A stretch of DNA of 64,000 nt from Streptomyces fructofermentans (GCF_014651055.1 NZ_BMWD01000022.1:99532-163531); one strand, 5' to 3'; numbered from the stretch's first letter, positions 1-8,551 are shown. The notes: generated from the letters alone by a model not told the origin. Numbers and translations are program-made.

Positions 1-1
1 G

Positions 2-895
2 CGTGCCAGCACTCTGTTCCTCGGCGTCGCAGGCGTCGCCGTGGCCGTCTTTTACTTCGCGGGTTCCGGTGAGGACGACCCGTACGCCGCCGACCGGGTA
101 CGGGCGGAGTCGTCCGCCCGCGCGGCCGAGACGAAGCGCGAGGAGACGGAACGCCGCGAGCTCGAGGAGCGCATCGCCGCCATGCCGCCCGGGCTCGCCG
201 CGCCCGCCGCCAAGGAGATCGCCTCGCAGCTCGTCGCCAGCGCCGACAACTCGACGCTGGACTGGCGCGGCCAGTACGGCTACATCGAGGACCTGGACGA
301 CGGCAACGGCTACACCGCTGGCATCATCGGCTTCTGCTCGGGGACCGAGGACATGCTGGAGCTCGTCGAGCGGTACACCGAGGACCACCCCGGCAATGCC
401 CTGGCCCGCTATCTCCCGGCGCTGCGCGAGGTCGACGGCAGCGACTCCCACGAGGGCCTGGACCCCGGGTTCACCACCGCGTGGGCCGAGGAGGCGAAGA
501 AGGCCGACTTCCGCGAGGCCCAGGAGTCCGAACGGGACCGCGTGTACTTCGACCCTGCGGTCCGCCAGGCCAAGATGGACGGCCTCGGCACGCTCGGCCA
601 GTTCGTGTACTACGACGCCATGGTGCTGCACGGCAACGGCACGGGTGAGCGCGCCTTCCACGGCATCCGCGAGGAGGCCCTGAAGCACGCCGACACCCCG
701 AGCGAGGGCGGGGACGAGAAGAAGTACCTCAACGCGTTCCTCGACGCGCGCCGCACCGCGATGCTGGCGGAACCTGCTCACCAGGACACGACACGGATCG
801 ACACCGCCCAGCGTGTCTTCGTACGGGACGGGAACCTCGGCCTGAAGCCGCCGCTCGTGTGGCAGGTCTACGGGGAGTCGTTCCGGATTCCGTAG
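2..895 (+). CDS. Membrane-anchored hypothetical protein, 5' end outside the window
   Basis: The frame is open from the left edge to the stop at 895, so the gene is cut by the window start and its true start lies upstream. The first visible residues form a hydrophobic stretch (about residues 4-20: LFLGVAGVAVAVFYF) followed by charged, Glu/Arg-rich sequence up to about residue 65, which suggests one N-terminal membrane anchor with the rest outside the membrane or in the cytoplasm. The C-terminal part is rich in Asp, Gly and Tyr and shows no motif I recognise. A GTG at 41 could serve as an internal start but would cut the hydrophobic segment. Function unknown. Confidence 0.7.
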   Translation, partial: RASTLFLGVAGVAVAVFYFAGSGEDDPYAADRVRAESSARAAETKREETERRELEERIAAMPPGLAAPAAKEIASQLVASADNSTLDWRGQYGYIEDLDDGNGYTAGIIGFCSGTEDMLELVERYTEDHPGNALARYLPALREVDGSDSHEGLDPGFTTAWAEEAKKADFREAQESERDRVYFDPAVRQAKMDGLGTLGQFVYYDAMVLHGNGTGERAFHGIREEALKHADTPSEGGDEKKYLNAFLDARRTAMLAEPAHQDTTRIDTAQRVFVRDGNLGLKPPLVWQVYGESFRIP

Positions 896-1001
896 GGCGG
901 CACGGAACGGCACCGCACAGCACGGCGTGCCGGCCCCTGGCCGGCCCGGCGACCGCGCCCGGACGCACGAAAGGGCCCACCGGCGTGCGGACGGGCCCCG
1001 T

Positions 1002-1033
1002 ACGTGATCGGGCCGCGGGCGCGGCCGTCACGT
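1002..1033 (-). terminator. Hairpin between convergent genes
   Basis: ACGTGA-T-CGG-G-CCGC at 1002-1016 pairs with GCGGCCGTCACGT at 1021-1033, with two bulged bases and a 4-nt loop. It lies 9 nt beyond the stop of the minus-strand 104-aa gene, in the short gap facing the convergent gene that ends at 895. It is most likely a terminator working from the right, perhaps in both directions. Confidence 0.55.
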
Positions 1034-1041
1034 GTTCCGTG

Positions 1042-1356
1042 TCAGACGTGCGTCGTCGTACCGAGCATCGCCGACGCGTGCTGCAGCGGGCTGAGGTCCT
1101 GCGCGGGCGGGGCGGCGGCCTCGGTCACGGTGTGGCAGGTGAAGCCGAGCGCGGTCATGGCGCGGCGGACCTCACCGACCGTGAAGTCGCGCGGGTCCTG
1201 ACGCGTGACGACCTGGCCCACCTGCTTCAGGGGGAACTGACGGCGGCCGATCGTCACGGCCTCACCCGTGATCGGCTCGGCCTTGACGCCCTTCATCGTG
1301 GCCACCACACCGCTCTTGGTGAGGTCGAACGGGAATCGGGCGATGACACAGCGCAT
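1042..1356 (-). CDS. Conserved 104-aa protein of the cold-shock gene group
   Basis: A small soluble protein with no signal peptide or membrane segment. The N-terminal half is basic (MRCVIARFPFDLTKSG, later VTIGRRQFPLKQVGQVVTRQD) and is followed by a helical part (GEVRRAMTALGFTC). Proteins of this type recur in Streptomyces beside CspA-like genes and DEAD-box helicases, and the same arrangement is seen here; that association is from memory. It follows the CBS gene by about 50 bp on the same strand and could be cotranscribed with it. A role in cold or stress response is an inference from position only; no catalytic motif is visible. Confidence 0.72.
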   Translation of the reverse strand: MRCVIARFPFDLTKSGVVATMKGVKAEPITGEAVTIGRRQFPLKQVGQVVTRQDPRDFTVGEVRRAMTALGFTCHTVTEAAAPPAQDLSPLQHASAMLGTTTHV

Positions 1357-1405
1357 GGGACCTCACAGGATCGGGGAGGAGGGGGAGCGGTACGGACGGG
1401 TGTGT

Positions 1406-1750
1406 TCAGCGTACGGCGTGCCGGGTTCCGGCGACGGTGATGACGGAACGGGAGCCGGTCAGCAGGGCCGTGGTGTCCGCCGGGAGATCGCACAGCCGGA
1501 CCCGGTCGGTGTAGGAGACGTCGCCGCGCGCCCCGGCGAGCAGGGCGTGGGTCACCACGCCGACACGCCGGCCGTCGTCGTCGCAGATGAACAGATGCTC
1601 GGTGCGGGCACTCGCCATGACGGACAGCGCGACCTCGACGGTCATGTCGCCCCAGACCTGGGGGACGGTCGCGTCGGGGCCGTCCGCCCGCACCCGGTCC
1701 GCGGCGGCGGGGGCGGCCGACGGGCCGGGCTGCGTCTCAACCGGTGTCAC
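1406..1750 (-). CDS. Single CBS-domain protein
   Basis: A 114-aa protein with an Ala/Pro-rich N-terminus (about 35 residues) and then one CBS-like unit: VPQVWGDMTVEVALSVMASA, HLFICDDDGRRVGVVTHALL. The D-x-x-G-R-x-x-G-V-x-T pattern is the typical end of a CBS motif. CBS domains usually bind adenine nucleotides as pairs, so this half-size version would have to dimerise. It lies directly downstream of the DEAD-box helicase on the same strand, but the strong terminator at 1839-1868 suggests separate transcription. The ligand cannot be told from the sequence. Confidence 0.7.
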   Translation of the reverse strand: MTPVETQPGPSAAPAAADRVRADGPDATVPQVWGDMTVEVALSVMASARTEHLFICDDDGRRVGVVTHALLAGARGDVSYTDRVRLCDLPADTTALLTGSRSVITVAGTRHAVR

Positions 1751-1838
1751 AACGTGCCTCCTGCGGAGTTGGGGCGGTGCCCCGGTCAGGGACGGCCCGC
1801 TTGGTACGGCGCCGTCGGCGGACGACGACGCCGGGCGG

Positions 1839-1868
1839 GGCAGCCCGCGCCGGCGGGCGCGGGCTGCC
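1839..1868 (-). terminator. Strong intrinsic-type terminator of the DEAD-box helicase gene
   Basis: A perfect 13-bp stem, GGCAGCCCGCGCC (1839-1851) with GGCGCGGGCTGCC (1856-1868), closes a 4-nt loop. It begins 10 nt beyond the helicase stop codon. As is usual in Streptomyces there is no long U tract. Confidence 0.8.
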
Positions 1869-1877
1869 GATGACTGC

Positions 1878-3434
1878 CTAGGCCGGGGTGTCGAGCGGCG
1901 GCTGGCGCCGACCGGCCCGACGGGCCGCCTGCGAGGGGCGGCGACCGCGCCGGCCGCCGCGTGACGCGGCGCCGCGCTCGACGCGCTCCTTCACGGGAGC
2001 CGTGATGGTGACGGGGACGCCGGAAGGCGTCTGCGCACCGGTGATGCGGTGCAGTTCGGCCTCGCCGGAACGGACCTGGGTGGTCTGCGGCACGATGCCG
2101 GCGGCCACCATCAGACGGGACATCTCCCGGCGCTGGTTCGGCGTGACCAGCGTGACGACGCTGCCGGACTCGCCTGCACGGGCGGTACGCCCACCGCGGT
2201 GCAGGTAGTCCTTGGGGTCGGTCGGCGGGTCGACGTTCACGACGAGGTCGAGATTGTCGACGTGGATGCCGCGGGCGGCCACGTTGGTGGCCACCAGCAC
2301 GGTGACGTGCCCGGTCTTGAACTGCGCGAGGGTCCGGGTCCGCTGCGGCTGCGACTTCCCGCCGTGCAGCGCGGCGGCCCGCACCCCGCTGGTCAGCAGG
2401 TCCTGGGTCAGACGGTCCACCGCGTGCTTGGTGTCCAGGAACATGATCACGCGGCCGTCGCGGGCCGCGATCTCGGTCGTGGTCGCGTGCTTGTCGGCAC
2501 CGTGGACGTGCAGCACGTGGTGCTCCATCGTGGTCACCGCTCCGGCCGAGGGGTCCACGGAGTGGACGACCGGGTCGGTCAGGTAGCGGCGCACGAGGAG
2601 GTCGACGTTGCGGTCCAGGGTCGCCGAGAACAGCATCCGCTGTCCTTCGGGACGCACCTGGTCGAGCAACGCGGTGACCTGCGGCATGAAGCCCATGTCG
2701 GCCATCTGGTCGGCCTCGTCGAGCACGGTGATGGCCACCTGGTTCAGGCGGCACTCCCCGCGGTCGATGAGGTCCTTGAGCCGGCCCGGGGTCGCGACGA
2801 CGATTTCCGCCCCCGCACGCAGCGCGCCGGCCTGGCGGCCGATCGACATGCCGCCGACGACCGTCGCCATGCGCACCCGCACGGCTCGGGCGTAAGGGGT
2901 GAGCGCGTCGGTCACCTGCTGGGCGAGTTCCCGGGTGGGGACGAGGACCAGCCCGAGGGGCTGGCGGGGCTCGGCGCGCTGCCCGGCGGTACGGGCCAGC
3001 AGGGCGAGGCCGAAGGCCAGCGTCTTGCCGGAGCCGGTGCGTCCGCGGCCGAGCGCGTCACGGCCCGCGAGGGTGTTCGGCAGCGTGGCTCCCTGGATCG
3101 GGAACGGCACGCTCACCCCCTCCGAGGCCAGCGCTGCGAGCAGCTGCGCGGGCATGTCGAGCGCGGCGAACGTGTCGACGGCGGGCAGCGCCGGGGTGAT
3201 CGTCTTGGGCAGCGCGAACTCACCCTGCGGTCCGCTGGGCCTGCGCCCGTAGCCACCCTGGCGGCCGGGACCGCCGGAGCGGCTGGGGGCGGCGGAACGG
3301 AAGCGGGCGCCTCGACCGGAGGCGTCACCGCCGCGGGTGCGGGAGCCGTCGCCGCTCGTGCTCCAGCCGCGCGAGCCCTCGGAGCCTCCGGTGCGGGTAC
3401 GGGAGTAGCGGTCGTTACTGCGTGTGCGGTTCAT
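1878..3434 (-). CDS. DEAD-box RNA helicase
   Basis: A 518-aa ATP-dependent RNA helicase that would unwind RNA duplexes, probably in cold adaptation, ribosome assembly or RNA turnover. The motifs are in the normal order: a Q-motif region around PFPIQGATLP, Walker A GRTGSGKT (about residue 131), PTRELAQQ, TPGRL, DEAD (about 239), SAT (about 270), ARGIHV, and HRGGRTAR (about 412). The first 80 residues are Arg/Gly/Ser-rich and disordered and the C-terminus is basic, as in CsdA/DeaD-like proteins that bind RNA through tails. The start at 3434 has AGGAAGG about 9 nt upstream; an in-frame ATG at 3458 lacks such a site. CspA lies upstream on the same strand, which supports a cold-shock role. Confidence 0.93.
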   Translation of the reverse strand: MNRTRSNDRYSRTRTGGSEGSRGWSTSGDGSRTRGGDASGRGARFRSAAPSRSGGPGRQGGYGRRPSGPQGEFALPKTITPALPAVDTFAALDMPAQLLAALASEGVSVPFPIQGATLPNTLAGRDALGRGRTGSGKTLAFGLALLARTAGQRAEPRQPLGLVLVPTRELAQQVTDALTPYARAVRVRMATVVGGMSIGRQAGALRAGAEIVVATPGRLKDLIDRGECRLNQVAITVLDEADQMADMGFMPQVTALLDQVRPEGQRMLFSATLDRNVDLLVRRYLTDPVVHSVDPSAGAVTTMEHHVLHVHGADKHATTTEIAARDGRVIMFLDTKHAVDRLTQDLLTSGVRAAALHGGKSQPQRTRTLAQFKTGHVTVLVATNVAARGIHVDNLDLVVNVDPPTDPKDYLHRGGRTARAGESGSVVTLVTPNQRREMSRLMVAAGIVPQTTQVRSGEAELHRITGAQTPSGVPVTITAPVKERVERGAASRGGRRGRRPSQAARRAGRRQPPLDTPA

Positions 3435-3801
3435 GCGGAACCTTCCTCGATGCGGCACGTATCAAGGAATTCCCGCAGCGGAACAACAGCGCGGCGAATC
3501 GCGAGAACGAGCCAAATGAAAAGCAGATGCTTATTCGAATACCACCGGACAACGAACGGCGGATATTCACTCGGATGTGCCGGGCGCTATTGACCGGTGT
3601 CCGGAGTCTGGTCGGCGGCTCGTACGGATTCGTCATCCGGAGCCGGTGTGTCAGCGGGGCGGTGCCGTGGGCCCGAGGGGCCTGCGTACGTGACCGTCAC
3701 CGTCGGAGCGTCAAGGTGTGCGGGGCGGCCGGGCCGCGCCACGCAACGAGCTGGGACCCGCACCCCATGGTGCGGGCCCCAGCTCGGATGATGCGAAGGC
3801 G
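3435..3801. other. Low-GC leader region between cspA-like gene and helicase
   Basis: No gene is supported in these 367 bases. The stretch 3470-3600 is much lower in GC than its surroundings, which fits a long 5' untranslated leader of the helicase mRNA, read on the minus strand. The far end holds the cspA terminator. The ORFs that span it lack Streptomyces codon bias. Confidence 0.5.
3748..3785 (-). terminator. Terminator of the cold-shock protein gene
   Basis: GAGCTGGG-A-CCCGCACC (3748-3764) pairs with GGTGCGGG-C-CCCAGCTC (3769-3785): 16 of 17 positions pair around a CCAT loop. It starts 17 nt after the stop codon of the CspA-like gene. Confidence 0.85.
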
Positions 3802-4005
3802 TCAGGCGGGAACGATGTTCTCGGCCGTCGGGCCCTTCTGACCCTGCGCGATGTCGAAGGTCACCTTCTGGCCTTCGAGCAGCTCGCGGAAGCCCTGGGC
3901 GGCGATGTTCGAGTAGTGCGCGAAGACGTCAGCGCCTCCACCGTCCTGCTCGATGAAGCCGAAGCCCTTTTCCGCGTTGAACCACTTCACGGTGCCAGAT
4001 GCCAT
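3802..4005 (-). CDS. cspA: CspA-family cold-shock protein
   Basis: A 67-aa single cold-shock domain, the usual length of the family. It binds single-stranded RNA and DNA and acts as an RNA chaperone in the cytoplasm. RNP1 (KGFGFI, residues 13-18) and RNP2 (VFAHYS, residues 27-32) are intact, as is the TVKWFN start. The ATG at 4005 has GAAGGAG about 8 nt upstream. It has its own terminator and a long, low-GC leader (see 4007-4243), so it is likely regulated after transcription in the manner of other cold-shock genes. Streptomyces genomes carry several paralogues, so the symbol is generic. Confidence 0.95.
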   Translation of the reverse strand: MASGTVKWFNAEKGFGFIEQDGGGADVFAHYSNIAAQGFRELLEGQKVTFDIAQGQKGPTAENIVPA

Positions 4006-4006
4006 G

Positions 4007-4243
4007 TCAATTCTCCTTCGGGGCAGTGCTCGGAGCCCGCACTTTGCTTGCTCCGTGTCGCCACGATGATCGCCCCGCCCGGAAAATTACCGGAAATACA
4101 CAGGAGTCTCGGGCGGAAAAACCACCGCTCGGACACCTGAAGTTCTGGGAACCACAACTGCAACTGAGATCGACAGTAGCATGGCGCAGCCTTCCGCCGC
4201 GTGTGATGAATTCCGCTCGGCCAGCCGGAAGAGATACCGTCAT
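4007..4243 (-). other. Leader of the cspA-like gene containing a 78-codon upstream ORF
   Basis: Upstream of cspA lies a low-GC stretch. On the minus strand it holds an ORF that starts at an ATG (4243) 6 nt after AAGGAAGAAGG, a very good ribosome binding site. It ends in TGA with a single base between that stop and the cspA ATG. By my reading only about half of its codons end in G or C, far below real Streptomyces genes, so it is unlikely to be a conserved protein. A regulatory leader ORF or a plain structured 5' UTR are the likelier readings. Confidence 0.4.
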
Positions 4244-4589
4244 CGCGCCTTCTTCCTTATTCTCATTTCGCCGTCATAGATATTGGCCGCCCCTGACCGG
4301 AGCATTGCCGTACGCCGGTACCGCGCCCACCGCACCCCGACCAAGCCCTGCACGAGCCGCTGCCCGGTCGGGCCATGAGGCGCCGCAGCCTTCGCACTCC
4401 TCTCGTGCGAGCCGCTCCCCCGGCGCCGCACGAGGGGGACCCATGGGGGTTGCGCGCGTACTGCTGCCGTCGGCGCGGATGCTCGCCCGGGTCCGCATCG
4501 GGGCGGGTGGACCGCTGCTCGGGGCCGCACCGCTGCGGTGCCTCGGCCTCGGGCTGTTCCTGGTCCGGCCCCGTCGGCGGCACGCCGTC

Positions 4590-5265
4590 CGGCCTGGGGC
4601 GAGGAGGCCGTCGGGGTCGGCACCGACGGCCTCCGGTGGTCCGACGGCGTCAGGCCCTCGTTCCACCCCGACATCCTTCCGCTGCGCGTCGCACTGCTCA
4701 CCGACCTCGCCCGGTCCCGCCTGGGGGCCGGCGATCTGCGGCGCGCCCGGGAGACTGCCGATCCGGCCGTGTCCGTGTGCCGCGAACTGGTCCGGCGGCG
4801 CCCCGACACCGGTGAGCCCCTGCTCGTCCCGGCCCTGGAGAGCCGTACATCCGTGGACGGGCGCCGGCGTACCTCACCGGAGCCGGCCTCGGGCCCCGCC
4901 GGGCCCTCGGACGCCCCTGCGGTGACGGGGGCGCCCGATCGGCGGACGCTCGACGACCTGCGCGAACTGGAGTCGCCGTACACCCGGTTCGCCGAGCACG
5001 ACCCCGTGGTTCATGAGCCGCACCCAGCGGAAAGCCAGGTCGACGCCGAGAGGTCGGACCGAACCGTGGCCCTGGCCCGGGAGTCCGTGGGACTCACCCG
5101 CCTGTTCACCGAGTCCGATCCGACGCGCTGTGCGTCACCGCCTTCGCCCGGGTCCGCGAGCTGGCCCCGGAGGAGGTCGGACGCGCCTGGCGGACGGCGA
5201 CGACGGAGCCGTTCCCGTCGTTCGTCTACCCCGGGCCCTCGTCCCGACGCCGGCCCGGGGCCGGG
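4590..5265 (+). pseudogene. Decayed tetratricopeptide-repeat protein gene
   Basis: Fragments of the long Streptomyces TPR family can be read in two frames. In the frame of 4664 one sees HPDILPLRVALLTDLARS, then RARETADPAVSVCRELVRRRPDTGEP, LRELESPYTRFAEHDP and VALARESVGLTRLFTESDPTR. At about 5125 the reading moves by one base to LCVTAFARVRELAPEEVGRAW. These are TPR-like helix pairs, but the repeats are interrupted by compositionally odd sequence, the start is missing, a frameshift is present, and the end runs into the DinB gene on the other strand. No intact ORF covers it. Confidence 0.6.
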
Positions 5266-5278
5266 TGACGGCGGCGGG

Positions 5279-5896
5279 TCAGGGCCGGCGCGCCCGGTAC
5301 AGGTCCCGGATCAGCGCGATCTCGGCGCCGTGGTGCAGCACTTCCTGGTTGACCCACCACACGATGTCGACGAACGGGTCCTCGGCGTCACTCCCGTACG
5401 GGTAGGTGGAGTGGCCCACGGTGTCGAGGGCCGCCTCGTCGGCGCTCAGCAGTGCCTTCCGCCACGCGGCGGCGTCCGCCTCGAAGGCGGCCACCGCGGT
5501 CGCGGCGTCGCCGCTCACCGGGTGCCCTTCGCGCGTCGCCCGGCGCTCGCCGACGGTGTGGTCGGCCCGGAGGGAGAGCATCTCCCCGAGGTGGCTCAGC
5601 CGCCAGGCGATGGTGGTGAAGGGCGGCGGAAACGGGTGGGGATGGCTCGCCGCGTCGCGTCCCCAGTCGCCCGTGCCGGTGAGGAGTGTCGCGCGCGCCC
5701 CGGGGCCGTCGGTACGCCGGCGGACGGACCAGCAGTCGGGGACCGGCTCCCAGAGGTACTCGTCGTCGGTCATCGGACCGACGGGGGTCTCCGACCCGTC
5801 CCCGCTGTCCATGACCGGTCCCGCCATGCGGCCGGTCAGCCGCTCGCAGGCGAAGTCGTACTGCTCCAGCAACGGCACGAGCCGGGGTGGGATCAC
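5279..5896 (-). CDS. DinB-superfamily protein
   Basis: A 205-aa four-helix protein of the DinB/YfiT type. Motifs seen: PMTDDEYLWEPVPDCWSVR near the N-terminus, WRLSHLGEM in the middle and VNQEVLHHGAEIALIRDL at the C-terminus; the His residues of these helices are the usual metal ligands. Actinobacterial relatives are often mycothiol-dependent transferases, but the substrate is not readable here. I chose the GTG at 5896, with CTGGAG about 7 nt upstream; a GTG at 5977 would add 27 residues that do not look like the family. It is probably transcribed separately from its neighbours. Confidence 0.82.
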   Translation of the reverse strand: MIPPRLVPLLEQYDFACERLTGRMAGPVMDSGDGSETPVGPMTDDEYLWEPVPDCWSVRRRTDGPGARATLLTGTGDWGRDAASHPHPFPPPFTTIAWRLSHLGEMLSLRADHTVGERRATREGHPVSGDAATAVAAFEADAAAWRKALLSADEAALDTVGHSTYPYGSDAEDPFVDIVWWVNQEVLHHGAEIALIRDLYRARRP

Positions 5897-6004
5897 TGAG
5901 TGCTCCAGGAGTCGGCGGCCCTGCGCTCGGAGCCGAGTGACCGGTCTGCTGGCGGGAGAGCCTGGCACAGCCCGCACCGCGTCCGCATCCGATATTGCCT
6001 GCCG

Positions 6005-6373
6005 TCAGCGCCGTCCGGCCGCTGCGATCAGGCGCTCGAACGTGTCGTCGAGCACAGCGCGGCGTTCCTTCCTGTACTCCGGAGTGGGTTCCAGGGCGTC
6101 GATGCCCCGCTCCCACGCGGCCAGATACGTCGTCCGCCACCGCCGGACGGCGTCGGGCGGTGGCAGCGTGACCCCCACCCATCCCTGCGCGTCGAGCGTG
6201 AGCAGCAGTTCCAGGTTGCAGGGGACCGCGACTCCCCAGTACTCGTCCGGTTCGAGGCGCACCGGGTCGCCCGACACCGCCTTCTCCACCTCGGTCACCA
6301 ACCGGTCGACCAGCTCGGCCAGATGGTCCGCCGCCGTGTCGCTGTCGAAGTGTCCGCTGCCCCACGAACCCAT
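6005..6373 (-). CDS. DUF4259 domain-containing protein
   Basis: A 122-aa protein that opens with MGSWGSGHFDSDTAADHL, the hallmark start of DUF4259 proteins (MGxWGxGxFxxDxAxD). The rest is helical and acidic. The family has no assigned function that I know. The ATG at 6373 has a GGAGGGA site upstream. A TTGTCAGTG motif with a degenerate -10 lies upstream at 6412-6434 (see that entry), so it may share regulation with the module that starts at 42092. Confidence 0.85.
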   Translation of the reverse strand: MGSWGSGHFDSDTAADHLAELVDRLVTEVEKAVSGDPVRLEPDEYWGVAVPCNLELLLTLDAQGWVGVTLPPPDAVRRWRTTYLAAWERGIDALEPTPEYRKERRAVLDDTFERLIAAAGRR

Positions 6374-6411
6374 GTCCGTTCCCTCCGTGCCGTGCTGCCG
6401 ATACGTCCGAC

Positions 6412-6434
6412 ATCACACCACCGGCCACTGACAA
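6412..6434 (-). promoter_or_regulatory. Partial RecA-NDp/PafBC-type promoter of the DUF4259 gene
   Basis: Read on the minus strand: TTGTCAGTG, then 8 bases, then TGTGAT. The first element matches TTGTCRGTG exactly and the spacing is right; the -10 keeps T1 and T6 of TAnnnT but has G at position 2. It ends 39 nt before the start codon, almost the same distance as the exact match at 42031. Confidence 0.4.
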
Positions 6435-6596
6435 CGCGCGGCCGTGGTCCGGAGGGAGGCGCCGGGGCACCGCTCTGCGGGCCGTGGCGTGTGCCGGCCA
6501 CGACCCGCAGGAGTGCTGGCGTGCCGCCTCCTCGGCGAAGGCGACGAGGGCGACGGGGTGACGCGGGCGACCGGTCACGGCGCCCGACCGGGAGCG

Positions 6597-8045
6597 TCAG
6601 GGTTGCAGGGGCATCGTCCAGCAGTTGGAGGTGGCGGTCCGGCCGGAGAGGCGGTCGGTGATCCAGGAGATGGCGTCGCCCTGGTCGGTGAGGAGCGGCA
6701 CCAGGTGGTTGGTGAGCAGGCCGTCGCCGAGGTTGGGCAGAACGACGGCCTCGTACGTGATGTTGGCGCCCTTGCGGCACCAGTCGACGGCGAGTTGGCG
6801 TGCCTGCGCGTGCGGAACGATGTCGTCCTGGACGCCGGTGGCCAGGCGAACGGGGCTGGCCGGCTTGAGGGTTCCGATCCGCTGGGCGTCGAGCGTCTCC
6901 CTGAGCGCCGGTTCGCTCTCCAAGAGGTCGCTGACGGATTCACCCCCGTTGGTCCACGCCGTGCTCTTCTTGAACGCGTATCCGAAGATCGCGTCGCCGA
7001 CACACATCGTGGACAGGTCGCTGAGGGCCGCTCTGCCCGCCGCGTTGAGGTGGGTGTCGGCGATGTCCCGCAGGTCGGGGTCGGCCTGCAGGAAGCCGTT
7101 GAGCGACCAGCCGAGGGCGCCGGCCAGGGCACTGCCGTCGATGCCCTCGACGACGTCCGTCAGGTTGGCGGGCGGTGCGCCGGAGTACGTACCGGAGAGC
7201 TGGATGTCCGGGGCGTAGGACGGCTGGAGTTCGGCGGCGGCCGCGCTCGCCCCGCCGCCCTGGCTGTAGCCGAACAGGCCGACCCGTGACGCGGAGGTGA
7301 TCGACGCCGACGGCAGGGCGCGTGCCGCACGGACGGCGTCGAGCAGCGCGCGGGCGCCGTCGAGGCGGTTGACGTACGTGTGGAGCCGGTCGGTCGCGCC
7401 GAGCCCCACGTAGTCGGTGACGACCACGGCGGTGCCCGAGGCCAGCAGGCGGTAGATGGCGATGTCCTCGTAACCGACCGACACCGTCTCGCCGTTGAGG
7501 GTGATGGGGTTCTGCAGGGCCATGGAGGCGGCGCACTGGTCGCCCTGCCCCATGGTGCCGGGGGCCAGGGCGACCAGTGGTCGCGGCCCGCCGCCCTTCC
7601 AGGCGGCCGTCGGCTCGATGTAGGCGCCGGTGACCGCGACGGGCCGGCCGGTGGAGTCGGTGGACTTGTACATCAGGCGGGTCGCGGTGCCGGGCAGTGG
7701 GCCGTCGACGCTGGGCAGGCTGAGGGCCAGCGGCAGCGGGGCCGTGCGGACGAGCGCCCCGTCGGCGGCGGGCAGCGAGGTGGGAGGCGTGTAGAAGGCG
7801 GGGATGGTCACGCCTCGGGAGACCACGTCCGCGGAGGCGGTCGCGGGCGTCGCGGAGAGCGCCTGAACGCTCAGACACGCGAGGGCCGCAAGGGCCGTCG
7901 CGAGGAGGCGGCCACGGGCTGTGGTGAGGCGACGGCCACGGGCCGATGGCGCGGGCTCGTGCCGGGCGGGCTGCCCGGTTCCTGTCGGGCCGGGGCTCCC
8001 GGCGGCTGCGGGGTGGGGTCGGCCGGTGTCGTGGGGTCGTTCCAT
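6597..8045 (-). CDS. Secreted lipase/esterase of the secretory lipase (LIP) family
   Basis: A 482-aa alpha/beta hydrolase predicted to act outside the cell on lipid esters. The N-terminus has Arg residues, then a hydrophobic core (RLLATALAALACLSVQALS, about residues 45-65) and an ATASA-type cleavage site. The nucleophile elbow is GYSQG (residues 259-263, Ser 261); the upstream region contains LVALAPGTMGQGDQC, as in secretory lipases, with Cys residues that may form a disulfide. The ATG at 8045 has AGGGAG upstream; the earlier in-frame ATG at 8099 has none. It is divergent from a TetR regulator, likely its controller. Confidence 0.88.
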   Translation of the reverse strand: MERPHDTGRPHPAAAGSPGPTGTGQPARHEPAPSARGRRLTTARGRLLATALAALACLSVQALSATPATASADVVSRGVTIPAFYTPPTSLPAADGALVRTAPLPLALSLPSVDGPLPGTATRLMYKSTDSTGRPVAVTGAYIEPTAAWKGGGPRPLVALAPGTMGQGDQCAASMALQNPITLNGETVSVGYEDIAIYRLLASGTAVVVTDYVGLGATDRLHTYVNRLDGARALLDAVRAARALPSASITSASRVGLFGYSQGGGASAAAAELQPSYAPDIQLSGTYSGAPPANLTDVVEGIDGSALAGALGWSLNGFLQADPDLRDIADTHLNAAGRAALSDLSTMCVGDAIFGYAFKKSTAWTNGGESVSDLLESEPALRETLDAQRIGTLKPASPVRLATGVQDDIVPHAQARQLAVDWCRKGANITYEAVVLPNLGDGLLTNHLVPLLTDQGDAISWITDRLSGRTATSNCWTMPLQP

Positions 8046-8551
8046 GCGGCTCACTCCCTGCGTATGAGGAGAGGGGTGGGGGGCGGTGCATGGCGGCATG
8101 GCACGGCGTGCCGCCGGCTCGGTTCAGGGGTGCGGGCGGTGCGGGGCGGCAAGAGGCCTCCTGCCGGTTCGGCGCACGGCAAGGCCGTTGCCGCCGTGGG
8201 GAGTCGGGGATGCGGCGGGGTGCGCTCCGCCGCCCCGGGGACGGACGGCTCGAAGGGCCGCCCGTGGCCCTCCGCCCGTGCACCCGGTCGCCGGCGGGGC
8301 ATGGCAGGGCGCCCGCCGGTCACGCGTTCGTCGGCTGCCTGCGGAGCCCGATGCTCGTGGCTGCGGCTCCGCTGCTCTGCCGTGAGTACAGCTCCGACCT
8401 GCGAACTCGTCATGCGAGCTGAGGAGTTACCGACCGGTCACATCAGGAGAGTAGAGGCGCGTGTCACTCAGTGACAAGATGTCTGCAAGTGCCATTTCCA
8501 GCGGCTCGTTATGCTGTCGGCGATCCGACATACAGGGGCGGTGGAGCAACG
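8046..8551. other. Divergent intergenic region, lipase/TetR
   Basis: About 500 bases with no convincing gene: the ORFs here are Pro/Arg-rich shadows of high-GC DNA. The right end carries the palindrome at 8462-8476. The rest must hold the two divergent promoters, which I cannot place with confidence. Confidence 0.4.
8462..8476. promoter_or_regulatory. Perfect palindrome, probable TetR-family operator
   Basis: TGTCACT-C-AGTGACA is a perfect 15-bp palindrome of the size and style of TetR-family operators. It lies 75 bp before the chosen TetR start at 8552. It overlaps the alternative GTG at 8471, which argues against that earlier start. Control of both tetR and the lipase gene from here is an inference. 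Confidence 0.6.

Noticed and set aside
2049..3593. A 514-codon plus-strand ORF opposite the helicase
   Set aside because: All helicase motifs lie on the minus strand; this ORF shows only Gly/Val/His-rich shadow composition.
4240..4983. A long minus-strand Ser/Arg-rich ORF
   Set aside because: Its composition is that of a shadow; the other strand carries recognisable TPR fragments.
8051..8413. A 120-codon ORF in the lipase/TetR gap
   Set aside because: Pro/Arg-rich, no ribosome binding site and no family resemblance; it overlaps the control region.
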